Positions 1-8,904 of a DNA stretch of 24,049 nucleotides are shown in pieces. Origin of the DNA: DASSTJ01 sp035707965 (GTDB lineage: Bacteria; Actinomycetota; Actinomycetes; Actinomycetales; Angustibacteraceae); the NCBI GenBank assembly GCA_035707965.1, contig DASSTJ010000051.1, positions 1-24,049 of the forward strand, in the 5' to 3' direction. Position 1 is the first letter of the stretch, and the number at the start of each line of letters is the position of its first letter. The notes beneath the pieces are model-generated. The model ran no database searches and was not told where the DNA came from. It saw only the letters and a list, made by a program, of their open reading frames with translations. The translations under genes and the position numbers were made by a program.

Positions 1-8
1 TGAACCGG

Positions 9-776
9 TCACCTCAGCAGCAGCGAGGCCAGCCGACGACGCGTGACGACCACGCCTGCCGCAGCCAGCGCGAGCAGCACCGCCACGTGGCCCAGCAGGC
101 CCCAGCCGACGTCGCCCACGAAGAGTGCGCGCTCCACCACGACGCCGTGGTACAGCGGGGACAGCTCGACCACCCACCGCAGTGAGGCGGGGTAGGTCGA
201 CACCGGGTAGAACGTCGCGGACAGCAGGAACAGCGGCACGATCGCGAGCTGGATGTAGTCGAAGTCGGCGAACCCACGGATCCAGGTGGTGGCCGCCATG
301 CCCACCGCCGAGAAGCAGGTGCCCACGAGCAGCGCCACCGGGAGGGCGAGCAGCGCCCACCAGCTGAGCACGAGGCCCAGCGCCACCGAGATGACGATGA
401 AGCCCGCCGCGTAGACCCCGACGCGCACCATCGACCACGCGACCTCGCCGATCGCGATGTCGCGGGGCCCGATCGGCGTGGCGAGCATGGCCTCGAACGT
501 GCGGGCGTACTTGAGCTTGAAGAACATGTTGTACGTGGCGTCGAAGATGGCGCCGTTCATGGCGGACGTGGCCAGCATCGCCGGTGCCACGAACTGCGCG
601 TACGTCACGGCCATCCCCGAGTCGGTGTGCACGGAGCCGACGAGCGCACCGAGGCCGAGACCGAGAGACAGCAGGTAGAAGACCGGCTCGAAGAACCCCG
701 TGAGGAACGCCGTCCACTGCCGTCGGTAGGTGTAGACGTTGCGCTCGAAGACCGTCGAGGCCAGGGCGAGAGACAC
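9..776 (-). CDS. ABC-2 type transporter permease (second subunit)
   Basis: This is a 255-residue integral membrane permease of the ABC-2 family (NodJ/DrrB-like). Family knowledge predicts that it forms the export channel together with the ATPase and the other permease just upstream. Hydrophobic segments are visible at about residues 28–48, 60–75, 115–138, 140–165, 173–192 and 225–245. The stretch MLATPIGPRDIAIGE is the short cytoplasmic loop typical of this family and matches MLATPIDTVHVVLG in the neighbouring permease, so the two subunits are paralogues. The start is GTG (774–776) directly abutting the TGA of the upstream permease, with no intervening base, implying translational coupling. 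The stop lies 8 bases from the window edge. The exported substrate cannot be inferred; candidates are lipids, drugs or polysaccharides. Confidence 0.88.
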   Translation of the reverse strand: MSLALASTVFERNVYTYRRQWTAFLTGFFEPVFYLLSLGLGLGALVGSVHTDSGMAVTYAQFVAPAMLATSAMNGAIFDATYNMFFKLKYARTFEAMLATPIGPRDIAIGEVAWSMVRVGVYAAGFIVISVALGLVLSWWALLALPVALLVGTCFSAVGMAATTWIRGFADFDYIQLAIVPLFLLSATFYPVSTYPASLRWVVELSPLYHGVVVERALFVGDVGWGLLGHVAVLLALAAAGVVVTRRRLASLLLR

Positions 777-1616
777 TCACACCACCATCCGTCGGCGCAG
801 GCCGCGCAGGGCGAGCCAGAGGCCACCGCCCGCCCAGAGGAGCAGGTAGCCCACGTGGACGACGACGCCGGCCAGGGTGCCGGTGCCGAGCGTCGCGTCG
901 CGGCACAGCTGCACGCCGTGCCAGGCAGGCAGCACCTGCACGACCAGCTCGACGGCCCGCGGCAGCTGCGACGTGGGGAAGAACGCGCCCGCGAAGAGGA
1001 ACGTCGGGATCACCACGAGACGGAAGACGAGACCGAAGGGGACGTCGTTCTGGGCGTGCGTGCTCAACCAGTACATCGGCGCGGCGTACGCGAGGGAGAG
1101 CAGCGCGACCGCGAGCACGGCCGTCGGCGCCCACACCGAGATGAAGGCCCCGAGCACCGCGCCCACGACGAGGAACACCACGGCGCCGGTCACCGCCCGC
1201 AGCACGATGAACGCCAGGTGGCCGAGCACCACGTGCACCGTGTCGATCGGCGTGGCGAGCATCGCGTGGTAGTTGCGCTGCCACTTGATGGCGCCGAGCA
1301 CGGGGTACGACGCCTCTCCCACCGACGTCTGCATCGCGGTGACGGCCATCAGCCCAGGCGCGATGAACGCCACGTAGGACACGCCCCCCAGCGTCGTCGT
1401 GCCGTGTCCGGGCCGGTCGATGAGCGACCCCAGCCCGTATCCCATGACCCCGAGGTACAGCAGCGGGGAGACGAAGCCGCTGAACACCGTGCCACGCCAG
1501 ACGCGCCGCCACGCGAGCAGGAGGTACTCCAGCACGCGTGCGGTCGCCACGAGTCCCGACGGCGGAGCCGGCCGGGTCTCGCTCTCGTGCCGGAGCACGG
1601 TCTCGTCGTGCGTCAT
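777..1616 (-). CDS. ABC-2 type transporter permease (first subunit)
   Basis: This is a 279-residue ABC-2 membrane permease. It has a hydrophilic N-terminal tail of about 30 residues. Hydrophobic segments follow at about 45–65, 80–100, 130–155, 160–180, 195–215 and 245–268. The loop HAMLATPIDTVHVVLGH corresponds to the conserved ABC-2 cytoplasmic helix and is shared with the second permease. It is the middle gene of an ATPase–permease–permease operon. The ATG at 1614–1616 lies 6 bases after the ATPase stop, and its TGA abuts the GTG of the next gene. No clear Shine-Dalgarno sequence precedes it, so coupling to the upstream gene is likely. The layout resembles NodI/NodJ and daunorubicin-type exporters, but the substrate is unknown. 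Confidence 0.88.
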   Translation of the reverse strand: MTHDETVLRHESETRPAPPSGLVATARVLEYLLLAWRRVWRGTVFSGFVSPLLYLGVMGYGLGSLIDRPGHGTTTLGGVSYVAFIAPGLMAVTAMQTSVGEASYPVLGAIKWQRNYHAMLATPIDTVHVVLGHLAFIVLRAVTGAVVFLVVGAVLGAFISVWAPTAVLAVALLSLAYAAPMYWLSTHAQNDVPFGLVFRLVVIPTFLFAGAFFPTSQLPRAVELVVQVLPAWHGVQLCRDATLGTGTLAGVVVHVGYLLLWAGGGLWLALRGLRRRMVV

Positions 1617-1622
1617 CGTGGC

Positions 1623-2654
1623 TCAGTCGACCAACGTGCGACCGGTCAGCCGCAGGAAGACGTCCTCGAGGGAGCTGCGGCGCACCAGTGACGACAGCGG
1701 CCGCAGACCGGCGGCGTGGGCGCTGGCCGAGGCGGCCTCGCCGTCGTCCGCGTAGACGAGCAGGCGGTCGGGCAGCACCTCGACCCGCTTGGCCTCCCCG
1801 CGCGAGACCGCACGCTCCAGCCGCTCGGCGTGCGGCGTCAGGTCGTCGTCGGCGAAGCGCAGCTCGAGCACCTCGCGGCTGGACCAGGTGTCGATGAGCT
1901 GGCGTGGGCTGCCCTCGGCCACGATGCGTCCGTGGTCCATGACGACGAGCCGGTCGCAGAGCTGCTCGGCCTCGTCCATGTAGTGCGTCGTGAGGACGAG
2001 CGTGACGCCCTGCCGCTTGAGCCGGAAGAGCCGGTCCCACAGGACGTGGCGCGCCTGAGGGTCGAGCCCGGTGGTCGGCTCGTCGAGCAGGAGGATCTCG
2101 GGGTCGTTGACCAGCGAGCGCGCGATGGTCAGCCGCCTCTTCATGCCGCCTGAGAGCGGTTCGACGAGGCTGTCGGCCCGGTCGGTGAGTGACGCGAACT
2201 CGAGCAGCCGACGGGCCCGAGCGTTGGACTCCTGCCGGGAGTAGCCGAAGTAGCGGGCGTAGACCACGAGGTTGTCGAGGACGGTCAGCTCGCCGTCCAG
2301 CGAGTCCTGCTGCGGCACGACCCCCAGCCGGGCCCGGATGGCGGCGCCGTGGGACGCCGGGTCACGACCGAGCACACGCAGCACGCCGCTCGTCGGCGGC
2401 GAGATGCAGCCGATCATGCGCATGGTCGACGACTTGCCCGCTCCGTTCGGCCCGAGGAAGCCGAACGCCTCACCGCGTCGCACCTGGACGTCGATGCCGT
2501 CGACCGCGGTGAAGTCACCGAAGCGCTTGCGCAGGTCACGCGCCTCGATGAGCGGCTCACCACCGGGAGCCGCGGTGAGCGCCGACGCGGCGTCGGCCGC
2601 CAGCGGTCGTAGGCCTCCGACGTCCGACGCTGCCGAGGAGAAGGGCTGAGTCAC
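1623..2654 (-). CDS. ABC transporter ATP-binding protein (DrrA/NodI-like)
   Basis: This is the cytoplasmic ATPase that powers the two ABC-2 permeases downstream. Counting from the GTG at 2654 (343 residues), the motifs are Walker A GPNGAGKS at 68–75, the Q-loop around 115, the signature LSGGM at 167–171, Walker B ILLLDEP at 187–193, and the H-loop in LTTHYMDEAE. About 30 low-complexity residues precede the ATPase fold. After it comes a C-terminal domain of about 90 residues, as in DrrA-type subunits. A longer reading from a GTG at 2678 is open. I prefer 2654 because a TAGCCT −10 hexamer (2667 to 2662) sits inside that extension, exactly 7 bases before the GTG, matching the leaderless pattern elsewhere in the window. 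No Shine-Dalgarno sequence precedes either start. Confidence 0.88.
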   Translation of the reverse strand: MTQPFSSAASDVGGLRPLAADAASALTAAPGGEPLIEARDLRKRFGDFTAVDGIDVQVRRGEAFGFLGPNGAGKSSTMRMIGCISPPTSGVLRVLGRDPASHGAAIRARLGVVPQQDSLDGELTVLDNLVVYARYFGYSRQESNARARRLLEFASLTDRADSLVEPLSGGMKRRLTIARSLVNDPEILLLDEPTTGLDPQARHVLWDRLFRLKRQGVTLVLTTHYMDEAEQLCDRLVVMDHGRIVAEGSPRQLIDTWSSREVLELRFADDDLTPHAERLERAVSRGEAKRVEVLPDRLLVYADDGEAASASAHAAGLRPLSSLVRRSSLEDVFLRLTGRTLVD

Positions 2655-2661
2655 CTGATCG

Positions 2662-2667
2662 AGGCTA
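2662..2667 (-). promoter_or_regulatory. Candidate −10 element of the ABC exporter operon
   Basis: On the minus strand TAGCCT fits TAnnnT and is followed by 7 bases and then the GTG at 2654, so transcription would start at or next to the start codon. No recognisable −35 box is visible. It closely resembles the element before the HAD phosphatase gene (TAGCCTCGA in both). This is inferred from spacing only. Confidence 0.5.
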
Positions 2668-2726
2668 GCCAGCCGCACCGACAGGGCAACCGGGTTACTG
2701 GTAGGCCCGGAGATCGGGCCGGGCGC

Positions 2727-2954
2727 TCAGCGGCCGCGCGTGCGCGCGTCGTCGGGGCCCCAGCGCCGGTCGGCGGGGACGTCCATGGCGTCGCAGACGG
2801 CCCACCACACGGTCCGCGCGTCCTCGTGCCCCGCGAGCGCCTGCACGGCCGTCCGCTCGCCCAGGCTGGACATCACCAGCTCGCGGGCCAGGGTGTGCGC
2901 GTAGGACTCCCCGAACTCGCTCTCCATGAGCTGCCAGAACTCGCTGTGCCGCAC
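2727..2954 (-). CDS. DUF3046 family protein
   Basis: This is a 75-residue acidic, helical protein matching the actinobacterial DUF3046 family. The family's N-terminal pattern is visible as RHSEFWQLMESEFGE. The central motif is LGERTAVQALAGHEDARTVW, and the tail is CDAMDVPADRRWGPDD. The family has no established function as far as I know. In many actinobacteria it lies next to recA and clgR. Here it diverges from lhr (82 bases between starts) and is followed by the ABC exporter, not recA. The GTG at 2952–2954 gives the family's usual start. Another GTG lies two codons upstream (2958–2960). A weak −10-like GATCCT ends 6 bases before the chosen start. Another reading frame through this DNA is longer but shows no conserved protein. 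Confidence 0.85.
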   Translation of the reverse strand: MRHSEFWQLMESEFGESYAHTLARELVMSSLGERTAVQALAGHEDARTVWWAVCDAMDVPADRRWGPDDARTRGR

Positions 2955-3036
2955 CCGCACAGGATCGCACGGGCGTCGCGACGGCCCGACTCGTCCGCCC
3001 GCGCGCACCGTCGGTGGTGGCTGGCACGATCGCAGG

Positions 3037-6000
3037 ATGGTGGACGACGTGCTGGGCCGGTTCTCGGCCGCGACCCGGGACTGGTTCTCGGCGTCCTTCG
3101 CCGCGCCCACGGCCGCCCAGGCGGGGGCCTGGCGTGCCGTGAGCGGCGGCGAGAACGCGCTGGTCGTCGCCCCGACCGGGTCGGGCAAGACGCTCGCCGC
3201 GTTCCTCTGGGCCCTCGACCGGCTGAGCACCCAGGCGCCGCCGGACGAGGTGCGTCGTCGCTGCCGGGTCGTGTACGTCTCGCCACTGAAGGCGTTGGCC
3301 GTCGACGTCGAGCGCAACCTCAGCGCGCCGCTGACCGGCATCGGCCAGTCCGCCGCCCGGCTCGGCGTCCCCGTGCCGGACGTGCGGGTCGGCGTGCGGT
3401 CGGGCGACACGCCCGCCCGCGAGCGCCGGGCCTTCGCCCGCACGCCGCCAGACGTGCTCATCACCACGCCCGAGTCGCTGTTCCTGCTCGTCACGTCCCA
3501 GGCCCGCGAGTCGCTCCGCGGCGTCGAGGCCGTCATCCTCGACGAGGTGCACGCGGTCGCCGGCACCAAGCGCGGCGCCCACCTGGCGCTGACGCTGGAG
3601 CGCCTCGACGCGCTGCTCGACAGGCCCGCCCAGCGGGTCGGGCTGTCGGCGACGGTCCGGCCGGTCGACGAGGTGGCGCGCTTCCTGGCGGGCGGCCGGC
3701 CCGTCACGATCGTCCAACCGCCGTCGCCGAAGCAGGTCGAGCTCGAGGTGGTGGTGCCGGTGCCCGACCTCGCGGCCCTCGGCACGTCGGACGAGCCCAC
3801 GGTGAGCCCCGACCCGGTCCCCAGCGCCTCGATCTGGCCGCACGTGGAGGAGCGCGTCGTCGACCTCATCGCCACTCACCGCTCGACGCTGGTGTTCGCC
3901 AACTCGCGTCGGCTCGCGGAGCGCCTGACGGCGCGACTCAACGAGGTGTGGGCCGAACGCCTCGCCGCGGCAGCGGAGGGCGACGCCTCGGCCGGCGAGC
4001 GGCCTGCTGAGGCCGCGGGTCCGGGCCGCACTCCGGGCGAGCTCATGGCCCAGGCCGGATCCACGCGGGGTGCGCCGGCGGTGCTCGCGCGTGCCCACCA
4101 CGGCTCGGTCAGCAAGGAGCAGCGCGCCCTCATCGAGGACGACCTCAAAGCTGGTCGCCTCCCGGCCGTCGTGGCGACCAGCTCGCTCGAGCTCGGCATC
4201 GACATGGGCGCCGTCGACCTGGTGGTCCAGGTCGAGTCGCCCCCGAGCGTCGCCTCCGGCCTCCAGCGGGTCGGGCGGGCGGGTCACCAGGTCGGTGCGG
4301 TCTCGCACGGCATCCTCTTCCCGAAGTTTCGCAGTGACCTCGTCACGAGCGCCGTCGTGGTGGAGCGCATGAGAAAGGGGGCCATCGAGTCGCTGAGCGT
4401 GCCCGCCAACCCGCTCGACGTCCTGGCCCAGCAGGTGGTCGCCATGACCGCCATGGACGACTGGCAGGTCGACGGTCTCGAGGCCCTGGTCCGCCGCGCC
4501 GCGCCGTTCGCCGCCCTGCCGCACAGCGCCCTCGAAGCGGTTCTCGACATGCTGTCCGGGCGCTACCCCAGCGAGGAGTTCGCCGAGCTCCGTCCGCGCA
4601 TCGTCTGGGACCGCATGACCGACACGCTGAGCGGTCGTCCCGCGGCGCAGCGGCTCGCCGTCACCAGCGGTGGCACCATCCCGGACCGCGGGCTCTACGC
4701 AGTCTTCCTCGCCACGGGCGAGGGACCGGGTCGCCGGGTGGGCGAGCTCGACGAGGAGATGGTCTACGAGTCACGCGTCGGCGACGTGTTCACCCTGGGG
4801 TCGTCGTCCTGGCGCATCGAGGACATCACGCACGACCGGGTACTGGTGACGCCCGCACCCGGGCAGCCTGGCAAGCTGCCGTTCTGGCACGGCGACGGGC
4901 TGGGTCGACCTCTGGAGCTGGGTCGGGCGGTCGGGGCGTTCGTGCGTGAGGTGGCGAGCCTCCCGACAGACCAGGCGCGGCGTCGCGTCGCGAGCGTCGG
5001 CCTCGACGCGTGGGCCGTCGACAACCTGCTCGCGTACCTGGCCGACCAGCGCGAGGCGACGGGGCACGTTCCCGACGACCGCACGATCGTCGTGGAGCGA
5101 TTCCGCGACGAGCTCGGCGACTGGCGGGTCGTCGTGCACTCGCCGTTCGGCGCGCAGGTGCACGCCCCCTGGGCGCTCGCGGTCGGCGCCAGGATGCGGG
5201 AGCGGTTCGGCGTCGACGTGCAGGCGATGCACGGTGACGACGGCCTGGTGCTGCGACTGCCGGACGTCGACCTCGACACGGGGGCACCGCCCGACGTCGC
5301 CGACCTCGTGCTGACCGAGCCGGACGAGGTCGAGGCCGTGGTGACCGACCAGATCGGTGGCTCAGCGCTGTTCGCCTCCCGCTTCCGCGAGTGCGCTGCC
5401 CGGGCGCTGTTGCTGCCCCGCCGACGCCCCGGCGGCCGCTCACCGCTGTGGCAGCAGCGGCAGCGGGCCGCGCAGCTGCTGGAGGTGGCCAGCCGGTACA
5501 GCACGTTCCCGATCGTGCTCGAGGCGGTGCGCGAGTGCCTGCAGGACGTCTTCGACGTGCCCGGCCTCGTCGAGCTGATGCGCGACCTCGCAGCACGGCG
5601 AGTACGGCTCGTCGAGGTCGAGACGCGCGAGCCGTCACCCTTCGCGCGCAGCCTGCTGTTCGGGTACGTGGCGCAGTTCCTCTACGAGGGCGACTCGCCG
5701 CTCGCCGAACGCCGCGCAGCCGCGCTGGCGCTGGACCCGACGCTCCTGGCCGAGCTGCTCGGCCGCGGCGAGGGTGCTGCGCTGCGCGACCTGCTCGACC
5801 CGGAGGCCATCAGCCGCACCGAGCGTGAGCTGCAGCGGTTGGACCCCGACCGGCAGGCCCGGCACGCCGAGGACGTCGCCGACCTGCTGCGGTCCCTCGG
5901 GCCGCTCAGCACCGACGAGGTCGAGGCGCGCAGCCGCGAGCCCGAGCAGGTCGTCGGCTGGCTGGGGCAGCTGGAGCGGGCGCGGCGCGTCATCGCCGTG

Positions 6001-7695
6001 CGCATCGCCGGGCAGGCACGGTGGGCCTCCGTGGAGGACGCAGGCCGACTGCTCGACGCGCTGGGAACCGCCCTCCCGGTCGGCGTGCCGGAGGTGTTTC
6101 GCGAGCCGGTCGGCGACCCTCTGGCCGACCTGCTGTCCCGCTACGCCCGCTGCCGCGGGCCCTTCACCGTGGCAGAGGCGGCCACCCGCTTCGGGCTCGG
6201 CACCGCCGTGGCCGCGGCCGCCATCGCCCGTCTGGTCGCCGACGGCAGGCTCGTCGAGGGCGAGCTGCGGCCGGGCGGTCAAGGCCTCGAGCTGTGCGAC
6301 GCGCAGGTGCTGCGCACGATCCGCCGGCGGTCCCTGGCGGCCCTGCGGCACGAGGTCGAGCCGGTGCCGGTGGAGGACCTGGCGCGCTTCCTGCCTGCCT
6401 GGCAGGGCGTAGGCGGACGGCTGCAGGGGGCGGACGGCGCGCTGCGCGTCGTGGAGCAGCTCTCCGGTGCGGTCGTCCCGGCCAGCGCCCTCGAGACGCT
6501 GGTGCTTCCCAGCCGCGTCGTCGGCTGGCGTCCCTCCCTGCTCGACGAGCTGATGGCGACCGGCGAGGTGATCTGGTGCGGGCACGGCTCCCTGCCGGGT
6601 GACGACGGCTGGGTCTCGCTGCACCTGTCCCAGACCTCTCACCTGACCCTCCCGGACCCCGGCGAGCTCGAGCTCACGTCGTTGCACGAGCAGGTGCTGG
6701 ACGTGCTCGGCTCGGGAGGCGCGTTCTTCTTCCCGGCGCTCGCCGACGCCGTCGACTGCCACGACGCCCGCGCACTGGAGCAGTCGCTCTGGGACCTCGT
6801 CTGGTCGTCACGCGTCACGGGTGACACGTTGAGCCCCCTGCGCGCTCGGCTCGCCGGTGGCCGGACGGCACACCGGAGCCGCGGGGCGGGCCCGCGCTCG
6901 AGCCGGTACGGCGGTCGCTACGGCCGGTCCGGCCTGCGCGCCGCCCCACGGACGTCGGGCCCGCCGACGACAGCGGGGCGGTGGTCGATGCTCCCGGCGG
7001 TCGAGCGGGACGCGACGGTGCGGACGGCCGCCCTGGCCGAGACGCTCCTCGACCGGCACGGGGTGGTGACGCGTGGCGCCGTCATGGCCGAGCACGCGCC
7101 GGGCGGCTTCGCGGCGCTCTACCGGGTGCTGTCCGCCTTCGAGGACGCCGGTCGCGTCCGTCGTGGGTACTTCGTCGAGCACCTGGGAGCGGCACAGTTC
7201 GCCACCGTCGGTGCCGTGGACCGGCTCCGGGGCTCAGGAGAACGCAACCGCCCAGCGGCCCCGGCCTCCCTGTGGGACGTGCCACCTGCCGCACCGGCCG
7301 ACCCCGCGCTGGTGCTGGCTGCCAGCGACCCGGCCAACCCCTTCGGAGCCGCGCTGCCGTGGCCGGAACGGCCCGAGAGCACGTCGACGGCGGAGGGTGG
7401 CTCGGGCCACCGGCCGTCGCGCAAGGCCGGGGCGCTCGTCGTGCTGCACGCCGGCACCCTCGTGCTGTACGTAGAGCGCGGCGGGCGCACCCTCCTGTCG
7501 TTCACCGAGGACAGCGAGCGTCTGGGCGCGGCCGCGGACGCGCTCGCCCTCGCCGTGCGCGACGGGGCGCTCGGCCGCCTCACCGTCGAGCGCACGGATG
7601 GCGTCGCCGTCCTCGGGTCCGAGAGCGCGCTGGCTGCGGCGCTCGAGGCCGCCGGCTTCCACGCCACGCCGCGCGGTCTGCGGCTCCGCGCATGA
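3037..7695 (+). CDS. lhr: Lhr family ATP-dependent 3'-5' DNA helicase
   Basis: This is a very large (1552-residue) superfamily 2 helicase, close in length to mycobacterial Lhr (about 1500). Lhr translocates 3' to 5' on single-stranded DNA, unwinds RNA:DNA hybrids and is DNA-damage inducible in mycobacteria. Motifs seen are Walker A APTGSGKT at 45–52, motif II DEVH at 169–172, motif III SAT at 204–206, TSSLELGIDMG at 381–391 and motif VI QRVGRAGH at 410–417. The rest matches the long Lhr C-terminal region with winged-helix segments. A basic Arg/Gly-rich linker lies at roughly residues 1270–1310, then a conserved GRWSMLP stretch. The ATG at 3037 is preferred over an upstream ATG at 2926, which would overlap DUF3046 and add non-conserved sequence. 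A weak −10-like CACGAT lies 6 bases before it. The nei gene follows after 36 bases. Confidence 0.95.
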   Translation: MVDDVLGRFSAATRDWFSASFAAPTAAQAGAWRAVSGGENALVVAPTGSGKTLAAFLWALDRLSTQAPPDEVRRRCRVVYVSPLKALAVDVERNLSAPLTGIGQSAARLGVPVPDVRVGVRSGDTPARERRAFARTPPDVLITTPESLFLLVTSQARESLRGVEAVILDEVHAVAGTKRGAHLALTLERLDALLDRPAQRVGLSATVRPVDEVARFLAGGRPVTIVQPPSPKQVELEVVVPVPDLAALGTSDEPTVSPDPVPSASIWPHVEERVVDLIATHRSTLVFANSRRLAERLTARLNEVWAERLAAAAEGDASAGERPAEAAGPGRTPGELMAQAGSTRGAPAVLARAHHGSVSKEQRALIEDDLKAGRLPAVVATSSLELGIDMGAVDLVVQVESPPSVASGLQRVGRAGHQVGAVSHGILFPKFRSDLVTSAVVVERMRKGAIESLSVPANPLDVLAQQVVAMTAMDDWQVDGLEALVRRAAPFAALPHSALEAVLDMLSGRYPSEEFAELRPRIVWDRMTDTLSGRPAAQRLAVTSGGTIPDRGLYAVFLATGEGPGRRVGELDEEMVYESRVGDVFTLGSSSWRIEDITHDRVLVTPAPGQPGKLPFWHGDGLGRPLELGRAVGAFVREVASLPTDQARRRVASVGLDAWAVDNLLAYLADQREATGHVPDDRTIVVERFRDELGDWRVVVHSPFGAQVHAPWALAVGARMRERFGVDVQAMHGDDGLVLRLPDVDLDTGAPPDVADLVLTEPDEVEAVVTDQIGGSALFASRFRECAARALLLPRRRPGGRSPLWQQRQRAAQLLEVASRYSTFPIVLEAVRECLQDVFDVPGLVELMRDLAARRVRLVEVETREPSPFARSLLFGYVAQFLYEGDSPLAERRAAALALDPTLLAELLGRGEGAALRDLLDPEAISRTERELQRLDPDRQARHAEDVADLLRSLGPLSTDEVEARSREPEQVVGWLGQLERARRVIAVRIAGQARWASVEDAGRLLDALGTALPVGVPEVFREPVGDPLADLLSRYARCRGPFTVAEAATRFGLGTAVAAAAIARLVADGRLVEGELRPGGQGLELCDAQVLRTIRRRSLAALRHEVEPVPVEDLARFLPAWQGVGGRLQGADGALRVVEQLSGAVVPASALETLVLPSRVVGWRPSLLDELMATGEVIWCGHGSLPGDDGWVSLHLSQTSHLTLPDPGELELTSLHEQVLDVLGSGGAFFFPALADAVDCHDARALEQSLWDLVWSSRVTGDTLSPLRARLAGGRTAHRSRGAGPRSSRYGGRYGRSGLRAAPRTSGPPTTAGRWSMLPAVERDATVRTAALAETLLDRHGVVTRGAVMAEHAPGGFAALYRVLSAFEDAGRVRRGYFVEHLGAAQFATVGAVDRLRGSGERNRPAAPASLWDVPPAAPADPALVLAASDPANPFGAALPWPERPESTSTAEGGSGHRPSRKAGALVVLHAGTLVLYVERGGRTLLSFTEDSERLGAAADALALAVRDGALGRLTVERTDGVAVLGSESALAAALEAAGFHATPRGLRLRA

Positions 7696-7731
7696 CCGCC
7701 CGGCCGAGCTCGTCGCCATGCAGGGTCCGCC

Positions 7732-8574
7732 GTGCCCGAGGGTGACGTCGTCTGGCGCACGGCGCACCGGCTGCACGACGCCTTCGCCGGCCAGCGCCTG
7801 ACCGTCTGCGACCTGCGCTGGCCGGGGCGGTCCACGATCGACCTGACCGGACGCACGGTGCTCGAGGTCGTCCCCCGAGGCAAGCATCTCCTCATGCGGC
7901 TCGACGGCGACCCTCGGCTCACGCTGCACAGCCACCTGCGGATGGACGGCTCCTGGCGGCTGCAGCCGGCCGACCGTCCGCTCCCACCGGTCGGACCCCG
8001 CGACGACGTCCGGGCGGTGCTGGGCACACCGGCGTGGACGGCGGTGGGCCGGCTGCTCGGCATGCTCGACGTCGTGCGCACGCAGGACGAGGGCACGCTG
8101 GTGGGGCATCTGGGCCCCGACGTGCTTGGCCCGGACTGGGACCCGGCGACCGTCGAGATCACCCTGTCCCGGCAGCCGTCGCGCGCGATCGGCGAGGCTC
8201 TGCTGGACCAGCAGGTGCTCGCAGGCGTGGGCACCTTCTACATGGCCGAGGCGCTGTACCTGCGAGGCGTCAGTCCGTGGACGCCCGCCGGCGAGGTGCG
8301 CGACGTGCCCGCGCTGCTCGGGCTGCTGCACCGGCTGCTGCTCGCCAACCGCGACCGAGTCGGGCAGGTGACCACCGGCGATACGCGACCGGGCCGCACC
8401 AGCTACGTGCACGGGCGCGCCCGGCGAGCGTGCCGACGGTGCGGCACCCCGATCCAGGTGGCCCCGATCGGCAGCTCGCCCCACGAGCGGGTGGCCTTCT
8501 TCTGCCCGACGTGCCAGCCGGGTCCGGCTCCGCCCCGGACAGCAGGCGGCGGTCGACGGTCGACGCGTCGGTGA
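7732..8574 (+). CDS. nei: Fpg/Nei family DNA glycosylase (endonuclease VIII-like)
   Basis: This 280-residue base-excision-repair enzyme removes oxidised bases and nicks the abasic site. The start MPEGD supplies the catalytic N-terminal proline and the following glutamate of the Fpg/Nei family. A helix-two-turn-helix segment follows around GEALLDQQVLAGVGTFYMAE (residues 155–176). At the C-terminus is a zinc finger, with CRRC and CPTC separated by about 20 residues. The tail after the finger is Pro/Gly/Arg-rich. The GTG at 7732 is fixed by the need for the N-terminal proline. It lies 36 bases after lhr, an arrangement also known in mycobacteria (lhr–nei), so a repair operon is likely. Nei rather than Fpg is favoured by overall resemblance to mycobacterial Nei, not by a decisive residue. 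Confidence 0.92.
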   Translation: MPEGDVVWRTAHRLHDAFAGQRLTVCDLRWPGRSTIDLTGRTVLEVVPRGKHLLMRLDGDPRLTLHSHLRMDGSWRLQPADRPLPPVGPRDDVRAVLGTPAWTAVGRLLGMLDVVRTQDEGTLVGHLGPDVLGPDWDPATVEITLSRQPSRAIGEALLDQQVLAGVGTFYMAEALYLRGVSPWTPAGEVRDVPALLGLLHRLLLANRDRVGQVTTGDTRPGRTSYVHGRARRACRRCGTPIQVAPIGSSPHERVAFFCPTCQPGPAPPRTAGGGRRSTRR

Positions 8575-8581
8575 GGGTCGC

Positions 8582-8887
8582 TCAGGCTGCGGAGACGAGA
8601 GCGCGTGCCGGCTGCACGACCGGCAGGGACGCCACGGCACCCATCTCGACGCGCTCGCTCTCGGCGACGCGCTCGCTGACCTCGCTCAGCACCCGGGACA
8701 GCGGCAGCTCCAGAGCACCGCAGATCGACGCGAGCAGCTCGGAGGACGCCTCCTTCTGCCCGCGCTCCACCTCGCTGAGGTAGCCGAGCGAGACGCGCGC
8801 GGCCGCGGACACCTCTCGGAGCGTCCGGCGCTGGTGCTGACGCTGCTCACGCAGCACGTCGCCGATCTCCTGACGCAGCAGCACCAT
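8582..8887 (-). CDS. clgR: ClgR-type helix-turn-helix transcriptional regulator
   Basis: This is a 101-residue XRE-family DNA-binding protein. In Streptomyces, Corynebacterium and Mycobacterium, ClgR activates clp protease and related stress genes. The HTH covers about residues 5–65, including TLREVSAAARVSLGYLSEVERG, which is characteristic of ClgR. The C-terminus ends in LVSAA; terminal alanines serve as the ClpP degradation signal in characterised ClgR proteins. The ATG at 8887 is chosen because GGGAGG lies 5 bases upstream. A longer reading from 8953 adds unrelated residues. It lies downstream of cinA on the same strand with a 107-base gap containing a candidate promoter. It converges with nei, with 7 bases between the stops. 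Confidence 0.92.
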   Translation of the reverse strand: MVLLRQEIGDVLREQRQHQRRTLREVSAAARVSLGYLSEVERGQKEASSELLASICGALELPLSRVLSEVSERVAESERVEMGAVASLPVVQPARALVSAA

Positions 8888-8904
8888 GTCGCCTCCCGGT
8901 CCTC

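Noticed and set aside
2695..4524. 609-residue open frame on the minus strand across DUF3046 and the lhr 5' end
   Set aside because: It is antisense to the conserved Lhr helicase motifs, is Arg/Gly/His-rich low-complexity sequence, and shows no recognisable protein.
8522..8540. Hairpin near the 3' end of nei as a bidirectional terminator
   Set aside because: The 6-bp stem with a 7-base loop lies inside coding sequence. Such stems are frequent by chance in DNA this GC-rich.
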